A DNA stretch of 41,617 nucleotides from Patescibacteria group bacterium (lineage in GTDB: Bacteria > Patescibacteriota > Doudnabacteria > UBA920). The notes below the pieces were generated by a model, which saw only the letters and a program-made list of their open reading frames with translations, did not search any database and was not told where the DNA came from. Where the stretch lies: NCBI GenBank assembly GCA_013387205.1, contig WARV01000023.1:1-41617 (forward strand), read 5' to 3'. Both the position numbers and the translations under genes were made by a program. This document shows positions 20,842 through 30,200 of the stretch, piece by piece; within the stretch, counting starts at the first letter, position 1, and every line of letters starts with the position of its first letter.

Positions 20842-22044
20842 TTACTTTGTTTCTTCAGAAGAAGGAGCAGCTTGTGCAGCCTCTTCTTTTGGAGCTTCTT
20901 CGGCCTCTGTTTTCTTCTTTGGCGCTTCAGTCAAAGCCTTCAAAGATAATCCCAAGCGGTGTTCTGCCGGTTCAATGGAAATTATCTTGAATTCTTTTTC
21001 ATCGCCAGGCTTTAAGAACTCTTCCGGATTCTTTACGGTCTCATGGGATAATTCCATAATGTGGGCCAAGCCCTGGATGTCTTTATCCAATTCCACGAAA
21101 ACGCCGAACGGCATAATCTTGGTAATTTTTCCAGTAACCTTCTGGCCGATTTGATAGCGCTTTACGGCTTCCAGCCAAGGATCCTGCTGGAGCTGTTTGA
21201 TAGACAGGGACACGCGGCCTTTATCAATGGAAATAATTTTGGCGGTGACTTTCTGGCCGACTTTGACAATATCTTTTGGATTTTCAATTCTCTGCCAGGC
21301 TAATTCGGAAATGTGGACCAAGCCTTCCAATTCGCCGAATTTCACGAACGCGCCAAAATCCACTACGCCGGTAACAGTACCTTCCACAACTTCGCCAATC
21401 TTAAGTTCGCCGAGCCTGTTTTCCATTTCTTTTTCAAAAACTGCTTTTTCGGAAACAATGAGTTTTTCTTCGTTGGAGTCAGCGGTTATAATTTGTACAT
21501 CGAACGGCTGGCCGACATAGCTCTGTAATACGCCCAAAATCTTGTTCTTGTCGCCATCTTCCACGCGCGGATAATGTTCCAGAGACAGCTGCGACACCGG
21601 CAAGAAACCGACCACGTTGTTGATTTCCACCATCAATCCGCCTTTGTTGGCTTCCAAAATCTTGGTGCGGATGACTTCTTTGCTGTCGAGCTTGGCCTTT
21701 AAGGTCTGCCAGACTCTTTCCTGGCCGGCCTGGCGCAGGGACAACTCGACAATACCTTCTTTGTTTTCCGGTTCAACCACGGAAACAAAAATCTTGTCGC
21801 CGGGCTTTAAGGAATTCAAAGTCGCTTCGTCGTCGTAAAGTTCGCGGCCGCGGACCACGCCAACGCCGTAACCTTCCAAGTCAACGTAGACTTCGCTTTT
21901 GCCAACGGAAATTAAAGTCCCTTCCACCATGTCGCCGGGCTTTAAAACTTTTATCTCCACGCCGCTGGAAATCAGCTCAGTCATGGTCTGGGCTTTTTGC
22001 GCGGCAGGGGAGATAACCGGAGCTGCTTGTGTATTTTCTTCCAT
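20842..22044 (-). CDS. rpsA: 30S ribosomal protein S1 (four S1 domains)
   Basis: 400 aa from ATG 22044. Four S1 OB-folds: about 36-105 (VEGTLISVGKSEVYVDLEGYGVG), 120-190 (RTKILEANKGGLMVEINNVVGFLP), 210-280 (VEGTVTGVVDFGAFVKFGELEGLVHISELAW) and 295-365 (VTGKITKIMPFGVFVELDKDIQGLAHIMELS). The tail is Glu/Ala/Lys-rich. The protein binds mRNA leader and helps docking on the 30S. Gram-negative S1 has six domains; four is the pattern in many other phyla. The open frame to 22155 translates repeat DNA and is rejected. Confidence 0.92.
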   Translation of the reverse strand: MEENTQAAPVISPAAQKAQTMTELISSGVEIKVLKPGDMVEGTLISVGKSEVYVDLEGYGVGVVRGRELYDDEATLNSLKPGDKIFVSVVEPENKEGIVELSLRQAGQERVWQTLKAKLDSKEVIRTKILEANKGGLMVEINNVVGFLPVSQLSLEHYPRVEDGDKNKILGVLQSYVGQPFDVQIITADSNEEKLIVSEKAVFEKEMENRLGELKIGEVVEGTVTGVVDFGAFVKFGELEGLVHISELAWQRIENPKDIVKVGQKVTAKIISIDKGRVSLSIKQLQQDPWLEAVKRYQIGQKVTGKITKIMPFGVFVELDKDIQGLAHIMELSHETVKNPEEFLKPGDEKEFKIISIEPAEHRLGLSLKALTEAPKKKTEAEEAPKEEAAQAAPSSEETK

Positions 22045-22077
22045 ATAATTAATACTCTTTTCTTTAACCAAAAAAGT

Positions 22078-22235
22078 AATTGACAAAAATGACATAACTG
22101 ACAAAACGGCTTTAGCCGTCCCGAACGAAGTGAGGGATCTATCAGAGCCTTGCACAGAAATCCTTCGCTCGGATGCACTCGCTCAGGATGACGCCCAAGG
22201 CGTCAATTTTGTCAATTATTTAAATTTTTTAAATC
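22078..22235. repeat. tgacaaaaatga repeats and nested palindromes upstream of rpsA
   Basis: Units ttgacaaaaatgacataactgac (22080-22103) and inverse gtcaattttgtcaatt (22203-22218) bound a block with ggctttagccgtc and cttcgctcggatgcactcgctcag. No gene. Confidence 0.6.
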
Positions 22236-22266
22236 ATGTCAATCGGCAATGTTATTATAACCAAAT

Positions 22267-22291
22267 AAAAAACAACGGCTAATCGTTGTTT
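22267..22291 (-). terminator. terminator-like hairpin in rpsA upstream region
   Basis: AAACAACG (22270-22277) pairs with CGTTGTTT (22284-22291); on the minus strand a T6 run follows. It lies ~225 nt upstream of rpsA and could attenuate it. Confidence 0.5.
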
Positions 22292-22332
22292 AAATAACAG
22301 ATTATAAATACCGATTTTTTGGTTAATTGTTA

Positions 22333-22406
22333 AAAAGTGCTTGTTCTAAGGCTTATTTAGGGATTAATATTAATTGATATTTCTAAAGCACTTTTGCCAA
22401 ATAAGC
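22333..22406. other. interleaved inverted repeats (pseudoknot-type)
   Basis: Arm A AAAAGTGCTT (22333-22342) pairs perfectly with 22386-22395; arm B GCTTATTT (22351-22358) pairs perfectly with 22399-22406. The order A-B-A'-B' is that of an H-type pseudoknot. A small attaatattaat palindrome lies between. The flanking 22410-22535 is very AT-rich, with no gene. Confidence 0.55.
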
Positions 22407-22537
22407 ATTAAGATTATAGCATTTCTAATAAATATTGTCTATAAAAATTTTTTAAAATAATTTTTAAAAAATCTGTTATAAACATGGGGCATATTTCTAA
22501 AAAACCTTTTTATCGTGTAAATATTAGCGATTTTTCA

Positions 22538-22566
22538 TTGACAGTTTAAAAAAAATATGCTATTAT
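22538..22566 (+). promoter_or_regulatory. promoter of surface-protein genes
   Basis: TTGACA (22538-22543), 17-nt spacer, TATTAT (22561-22566), after a very A/T-rich upstream stretch. Confidence 0.75.
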
Positions 22567-22621
22567 AAATACAAAGCTACAAAGTTTCCGAAACAAAAAT
22601 TAAAACAAATTTTTAAAAACT

Positions 22622-22663
22622 AGCCATATGGCTGTGAGCCTATAAGGACAATTGTCCTTTTTA
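22622..22663 (+). promoter_or_regulatory. attenuator-like leader hairpins
   Basis: AGCC at 22622-22625 and AGCC at 22637-22640 can each pair with GGCT (22630-22633), so the two stems exclude each other. A perfect 16-bp palindrome AAGGACAATTGTCCTT (22644-22659) with a T-rich tail follows. Confidence 0.45.
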
Positions 22664-22713
22664 TTTTATGCCGCAGCGGTATTATTTTAAGTTTTGGCTG
22701 AGTTTGCTTGCCT

Positions 22714-24201
22714 ATGAAATCTGTACAAAATTTTAAAAAAATTTTGGCTGTTTCCGCAATACTGGCCTGGGTATTTTGCAATCAATCCGGCTCTGCAAGA
22801 GCATCTGGCAATCAGTTGACCCAGGGACAAGGAGGCGTAATTCAGTATAATAGCAATTCTTCTAATTACCAGCTTAAATCGGAAGTCGGCAATCCAGCCA
22901 GCGGGAACTCGACTAGTACGAATTATATTGTTAATCATGGGATGTATTGGGAAACCGCGCAAAATACTACAGGCACCCAAGAGAACCCGGTAAGCGCCGG
23001 GGGCGGCAGTGTACCGACAAATCCCGAACCAAATCCCATTATCCCGTCTGAACCCGAAAAAAATAACGGATCTCCAAGCAATACTAACAAAGAAAATCCT
23101 CCAGCGTCTCCTTTAGGGCCTCCTGTTCCTGGTTTTCCGGCACAAAATGGCATAGCACCAACACCGGTTGAGGCAAATAAATGGCCCGAAGCGTCCTCCA
23201 ACGTTAAACCATCTTCTGGCAACCTTATTTCCCAGCTAGTTACAAAAAAGGATTTGCTTAAGAATACAGTAAAGAGCATGGCAAACATATTAAATTCTGT
23301 TTTGTTGCCGGTTGTGGTTGTTGGGCAATATTCGATTTTTGCAGGTTTTGCTGGGGGTTTAGGTGAGGGATGGCTGTCTGCCCTCAGGCTTTGGCAAGCT
23401 TTTGCCGGTTGGTTCGGCTTGCGCCGCAAGCCGAAGTATTGGGGCACGGTTTATGACAGTAAGACCAAACAGCCGTTGGATCCTGTGATTATGCATCTTG
23501 TTGATGCGGAAACTGGTGCCAGCGCAGGCCAGATGATTACAGATATGGCTGGACGGTATGGTTTTATGGCTAAACCCGGACGTTATAAAATCCTGGCAAA
23601 AAAAACCAATTATGCGTTTCCCTCAACAAGGATAACCGGGCAAAACGATGAAATTTTTGACCACTTATACCATGGAGAAATAATAACCGTACAGGACGAA
23701 TCAGATGTAGTAGCGCCAAATATTCCAATGGATGCCTTGGCCTACGATTGGAACCAGGAAGATAAGCAAAAATACATTAAACTGCATCCTTTGTGGGATC
23801 TGGCGGTTAACGCCGCTTTCAACACAGTATTTTGGGCCGGATTTTCATTTACTGCGTTTACTGCCTGCTTTGCGCCCGCTACGGTGTATTGGATATTTTT
23901 ATCCATTTATTTGCTCATCTTAGTCTTACGGCAAATGGCGCGCCGAGACCGTCTATGGGGAAGGGCGTACGACTCCAAAACACACCTTATAATTTCCGGG
24001 TTGGTTTTTGAACTCAGTTTTCCCAACATGCCATTTGTGGTTTCCAAAGCGCGCAGCTCTTCGGAAGGAAAATTTTTCCTTAAAGCAACGCCGGGAGTAT
24101 ACAAATTAACCGTAAAAGATGAAAAAACCAAGACAGTGGTTAGCGTGTCAGATGTGGTGATTGGGAAAAAGGGTATGTTAACAGCAAACTTGGCAATTTA
24201 G
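22714..24201 (+). CDS. secreted/membrane protein with two carboxypeptidase-regulatory-like domains
   Basis: 495 aa from ATG 22714. Signal segment 8-30 (ILAVSAILAWVFCNQSGSARA), then a YQLKSEVGNPASGNSTSTNYIVNHGMYW motif that recurs in CPR exoproteins. A long Pro/Asn-rich linker (80-150) leads to a membrane segment (about 195-225). Two beta-sandwich domains follow: WGTVYDSKTKQPLDPVIMHLVDAETG...TDMAGRYGFMAKPGRYKI (245-300) and WGRAYDSKTHLIISGLVFELS...SEGKFFLKATPGVYKLTV (420-475), separated by two helices (363-405). The repeated V/AYDSKT indicates duplication of the unit. It precedes the giant gene by 46 nt with the same promoter; the two may be one unit on the cell surface. Confidence 0.75.
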   Translation: MKSVQNFKKILAVSAILAWVFCNQSGSARASGNQLTQGQGGVIQYNSNSSNYQLKSEVGNPASGNSTSTNYIVNHGMYWETAQNTTGTQENPVSAGGGSVPTNPEPNPIIPSEPEKNNGSPSNTNKENPPASPLGPPVPGFPAQNGIAPTPVEANKWPEASSNVKPSSGNLISQLVTKKDLLKNTVKSMANILNSVLLPVVVVGQYSIFAGFAGGLGEGWLSALRLWQAFAGWFGLRRKPKYWGTVYDSKTKQPLDPVIMHLVDAETGASAGQMITDMAGRYGFMAKPGRYKILAKKTNYAFPSTRITGQNDEIFDHLYHGEIITVQDESDVVAPNIPMDALAYDWNQEDKQKYIKLHPLWDLAVNAAFNTVFWAGFSFTAFTACFAPATVYWIFLSIYLLILVLRQMARRDRLWGRAYDSKTHLIISGLVFELSFPNMPFVVSKARSSSEGKFFLKATPGVYKLTVKDEKTKTVVSVSDVVIGKKGMLTANLAI

Positions 24202-24247
24202 CCACAAAAATGCAAAAATCAAAAACAAAAATAAGAAATAAGAATAG

Positions 24248-27200
24248 ATGAAATTTAAGGTTACAAAATTCACAACATTGCCGTTTCATAGCGGAAAAGC
24301 TTTGCTGATGCGCGTTGCTTTGGGTTTGGCGGCTCTGATGGCGGTGGGAGTTTTGGCATACGGAAGCGCTCCCACCCCCCTGCAGGCGGCCGTTCCAAAC
24401 TATGTCAATTATCACGGCCGTTTGCGGGACTCTTCCGGCAAGCCGGTAAGCACTGCTGTCACTATCCAATTCGCGCTTTATAATAGCGGAGAGTCAGGGT
24501 CGGTTGCTGACAGCCCATCCAAGACAGGACCTTTGTTGTGGACTGAAATTTACGACGGCTTGTCCGAAGCCTGTCCAAAAGTAATTCCTGACAGCGAAGG
24601 GTATTTTTCTGTTGAACTGGGATCTTGTATAAGCTTGCCTAGATATCTTAATTTTTCCAAGCCTTTATATTTGGGGCTCAAAGTGGAGTCTGATGACGAA
24701 ACCACCCCCCGCCTGCTGATGACCACTTTTCCATATGCGTTTAATGCGGCAACCGTGGGTGATAATATTATGGCCACTACTACGCCTACGGCCGGGCAAC
24801 TGCTTGCCTTGGATTCGGGTTTGAACTTTAACATAAACACCGGCTCGTTTTACGGAGCTTCGCTAACCCTTGCCAGCACTACGGCAACCTCTGCCATTGC
24901 AGGCAACTTGCAGGTAGGCAACCTTTCGCAGGTTAACGGGGTAACCTACAACTGGCCTGCAGTGCAGGGCGGAACCGGATCGGTTTTAACCAATGACGGA
25001 TCGGGTAATCTTTCCTGGTCTGTTCTCGATTCGTCGGGTTCCTTGCTGCCGGCAGGCGGCAATGGCGGATCAGTAATGTACTATACAGGCAGAGGATACA
25101 ACCTAACCAGCAGCGGCCTAATGGGGCAAGTTCTGACATCTTCCGGCTCTTCCACCGCTCCCACATTCTTAGATTTGCGCTCCCTATTGACCAACGGGGG
25201 CAATATTGTCATTACCGGAACCACCACGCCTACGATTGCCGTAACTAATGCGCCAAGCTTCAGTTCGGTAAACGGGCTTGGCATTACTTCGCTGTCGGAT
25301 GGTTTTACTCTTTCAGGCGGGGCTGCGTCTCGCACGTTTACGGTAACTGGCGGCAGTGTAACTATTATTGGCCACGGCCATGTGCTGACTTTAAACAGCG
25401 ATATCACTCTTGATCAGGACTTAAACGCAACTTCCACGCCAGGTTTTTCTTCCCTTAGGTTAAATAATCCTTTGGCTATGCTTTATGGCGGCACCGGGTC
25501 CTCTCAATTTTCCAAAGGGGCGGTGCTTTATGGCAACAACACCGGATCGCTGCTGTCAACACTTCCTCCTTCTCCGGGGCAGGTGCTGATTGGTGATAAT
25601 TCCGGCTTGCCGGTATTTATGACTATTAAGGGTGACGGTACGGTTGATACTGCCGGAACCTTTACGCTTGCGAACACATCAGTGACTTCAGGTACTTACG
25701 GAAGCCCTTCAAGCGTGCCAGTCTTTACCGTGGACAGCAAGGGCAGGTTAACCTCGGCGGCTAACGTGCCTATTTCTGGCGTGGCTCCCGGGGGAGCTGC
25801 GGGCGGGGATTTGGCGGGCAATTTCCCTAATCCGACAGTGGCCAAGATAAACGGCGTCGGCTTGAGCGATGTTACTGCGGGTAATGGATATTTGTTGATT
25901 GGCGGCGGAACAGTATGGGAATCTCACTTGCTATTTGGCGACGCTTCGGTGGACGCCAATGGCCGTTTGGATTTAACCCTTACCGGGGCTACCGCAGGGA
26001 CATTTGGCGGAGCTGCATCGATTCCGGTAATCTCCGTCGATGCCAAGGGTAGGATTATTTCGTCTTCCCAGGTACCGCTGCTGGTTTCTCCTGAACAGTT
26101 CAGCTCTATAGTTCCAGTAGCTAAAGGCGGGACCGGGGCGACGAGCCTTACAGGAATTTTAAAGGGTAATGGCACTTCCTCCGTAACCTCAATTACCGCG
26201 CCGACTTCAACCGTACCCCGCTTTATTGATTCTGCCACGCTTGGTGCAGGGTCCATTTACGATACGGGAAGCAAAGTGGGTATTGGGACCACTATGCCGA
26301 ATAATTTTCAGCTGCAAATTGTCGGCAATGCGGGACCGGATATAGATAATGCTTATAACTTAGGTTCTGCCGGCATCCGCTGGTCCGGCGTGTATGCAGC
26401 GAATGTGGATGCCCTGACAATATCGCCGGTCTCCATCACGACACGAGACAACAGCTTTAACTGGAGCGGCACAACGCACCGCCTTGGCATTGGCACCACG
26501 ACCCCCCAAGGAGTTTTGGGTGTGGTCGGAGATGTTGTTATTGATGGCAGGTTGGTATTAAATAATGCGCTGACTCCGGGAGGCGATGCCGGTACTGCAG
26601 GTTACGCTCTGGTTTCCCGCGGTTCGGGCCTGGCCCCAGTATGGCAGAGCCTGAACGCGGCTTTGAATTCCAACGCAATTTTGCAGGGCGGTAATAGCTT
26701 TGCTGCCACCACAACCATTGGTACTACCGACAACTATCCGCTGGCCTTTGAAACCAACGGCAGCGAAAAATTAAGAATTACCCAGGCTGGCAATGTAGGC
26801 GTAGGAACTATCAATCCGGCTGGATTTAAACTGCAGATTGCCGGAGATGTTGGCCCTGACAGTAACGGAGTTTACAATATTGGTTCTCCTGCCCTCCGTT
26901 ATAACAATGTTTATGCAAATAATTTTGCCGGAGCGATTACTCCGACCGGGTTTACCGCCGGTTCGGTGGCTTTTGGCGGAGTGTCCGGAATTTTATCACA
27001 AGACAATAACCTGTTTTGGGAAAACTCGACTAAACGGCTGGGGGTTGGAACTTCCACGCCCCAACAGACTTTGAGCGTGGGCGGTAATATTTACTTGTCC
27101 GGCGCCTTTATGCCGGGCAATAATGCCGGTACCTCGGGGCAGCTTTTGGTATCCCAAGGTCCGGGCGCTGCTCCGGTTTGGCAGGGGATCGACATGGTTA

Positions 27201-30200
27201 CGGGCGGTATGATTCTACAAAACGGCAATAGTTTTGCCACGACTACTTCAATCGGCACCAATGACAATTACCCGTTAACTTTTAAAACCAATGGTAACGA
27301 GAAGATAAGAATAACTCCATCCGGTTCAATGGGAGTTGGCACCGCGAGTCCTACGGTTTTTAAATTACAAGTTGCCGGAAATATAGGGCCTGATGCAGAT
27401 GCCGCCTATAGTTTGGGTTCTAGCGCGTATCGGTGGACAGATGTGTACGGACAAAATTTACGCGGCGATATCTACCCGACCGGTTTTACTTCAGGATTCT
27501 TGGCGTTCGGCGGCGCTACCGGCAAGTTAAGCCAGAGTAATGATTTGTACTGGGACAATGCGGCCGGCCGCTTCGGAATCGGCACCTCAACGCCGCAACA
27601 AAGTTTGTCCGTAAATGGCAGCATCTCTTTAACCGGGGCGCTAATGCCGGACAATAATGCCGGTGCCTCCGGTTCGCTGCTGGTTTCCCGCGGTCCTGGT
27701 TTGACTCCGGTATGGCAAAATGTCAATACGGCCATCAATAGCGCTGCGCTGATGCAGGGCGGTAATAGTTTTGGTGATACTTTGTCTCTTGGTACGAAAG
27801 ATAATTATCCGCTGGCATTTATCGTTAATGGCATCGAACAGGCAAGGGTGAGCAGCGCAGGAATAGGAATTGGTACTACCAGTCCTGCTTATCCTCTTGA
27901 TATCAATACGGGCAGTTGGGGCGTGCGCGTGGGAAGCGTGAATGATATCAGAATTTCCCCGACTACAATTACTGCATTTACTAACAACACGCCGACCACC
28001 CTGACTTTGGGAGGGCCGGTGCAGATTTCAGGCAACACGACCATTTCAGGTCTGGGAAACGGCGTTGTACATTCTGATATTTCCGGGAAACTTTCCACCT
28101 CGCTTTTGAATATGTCAACTGAAGTTACAAGCATGCTGTCTGTAGGAAACGGAGGCACTGGTGCCACATCTTTCGCTTCAAACGGCGTGATATACGGTAA
28201 CAGCTCTTCGGCTTTACAGGCGACGCTGGCGCCGTTGCCCGGCCAACTGCTTATAGGCAATACCGGCGGCACTCCTTCTTTTACCACTATTTCCGGCGAC
28301 GCCACGATAACTCCGACGGGATTGTTCAGTCTGGCATCCACGGCAGTGGCGGCAGGCACGTATGGAAGCGGCGCATCTATCCCTACGTTTACGGTTGATA
28401 GCAAAGGCCGGATAACGTATGCCACTTCCACTTTGCTTTCCGGCATGCCGCCGGGAGGAACGGCAAGCGGTGATCTTTCCGGCAGCTATCCCGGTCCTAC
28501 TGTGACTCGAATTAACGGCGCGCTGTTGGGTGTCACTTCTCCGACTGCCGGAAATATCCTTATTGGCGATAGCTCAGCCTGGCAGACAAAATTTTTATCA
28601 GGTGACGCCACTCTTGATTTAAACGGAGTACTGACTCTCACCAATACAACAGTAGCCCCAGGGACATACGGCAGCGCTGTTAATGTCCCGGTGCTTGTCG
28701 TGGACAGTAAGGGAAGAATCACAAGCGCCAGCAGCACTAATCTGTCCGTACCGGCATCAGTCATTACATCAGGCGTGCTTCCGGTTATTTATGGAGGCAC
28801 CGGGGCCACTGGCCTGACAGGTATCTTAAAGGGTAACGGCACCTCTTCCGTAAGTTCGCTGACTGGCATAGCAAATTACACGGCCCGCTGGACAGATGCT
28901 TATACGTTGGGATCTGGCGCGGTATTCGATAACGGCACCAATATATCCGTTGGCACCAACACTGCCGCTTCGTTATTTAACGTCGGCACTAATAATGATT
29001 TCCAAATAAATTCGGCCGGCGACATAGTTCGCATTAACGGCGTAAGTTATAACTGGCCAACTGTACAAGGGTTAAACAGCACTTATTTAAGAAATGACGG
29101 GGCAGGGCACTTATCTTGGACCTCGGCAACTGGCGGTACTCCGCCGGTCAACAACGGTATTGCAGGCCGGTTTGCTTATTATGCTGCCGCCGGTGCCGTG
29201 GTAAGTGACCAACAGATTTTATACACCGACGGGACAAGTATTGGTATTAATACTACCACACCTAAAGCGGTCTTATCCGTAGTTGCCACCAGCACGCTTG
29301 ATGCATTTGATGTGGCTTCTGTTGCCGGAACTTCATTGCTGCGCGTCGCTGCCAATGGCAACGTGGGTATTGGGACAACCTCCCCAGTGGCCACCCTGGC
29401 CGTAAACGGTGGGGCATATCTGGGCGGCAACCTGTCTTTACAAGGAACAATCAACGGAAATACGATTTCTGCCGGCACGGGAGCGTTGAATTTAAATACC
29501 TATACATTAAATCTGGCGGGTAATACGGCTTTGAACCAAAACCTGACCACCACTTCCACTCCGACTTTTGCCGGCCTGACTCTTTCCACTCCGACTACCA
29601 CCATAAATTCCGTATTATACTCCTGGCCTTCTGCTCAGGGCTCTTCCGGCCAGGTCCTGACCAACAATGGCAGCGGCAGCCTGTCCTGGACCACTGTAAG
29701 CGGCAGTTCTTCAATCAACCCTTGGGTATCAAGCGGCACCATTGTGTCTTTGGCAACCTCTACCAACAGCGTCGGAATAGGTACATCCACCCCCACTGCC
29801 CGATTAAGCGTGTCCGGCAGTATCAGTAATGTGCTTGATGGAAATTCAGGCATAACACAGGTGGGTACATTAGGCGTTTACGGACGTTCCTTGTATGTTT
29901 CCGGTAAGTACGCTTATATTGCTGACGACAGTGCCAATGCTTTGCGCATAATCGATATCTCTAATCCTAAAAATCCGGTCGCGATATCTACCACCACGAT
30001 AGGGTCAACGCCTAGAGGTATTTACGTTTCGGGAAAATATGCCTATATACCGAGTTATACCAATAATACCATTAGTATTTTTGATGTTACCAACCCTAAA
30101 GCCCCTGTCCAGGTCGGTTCCGCAGGGATAACAAGCCCCTATACCGTGTTCGTATCCGGCCGCTATGCATACGCAAACAGTACTACCACTATGGCAGTGA

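Noticed and set aside
22045-22155. N-terminal extension of S1
   Set aside because: The extra 37 residues translate tgacaaaaatga repeats; the family starts near ATG 22044.
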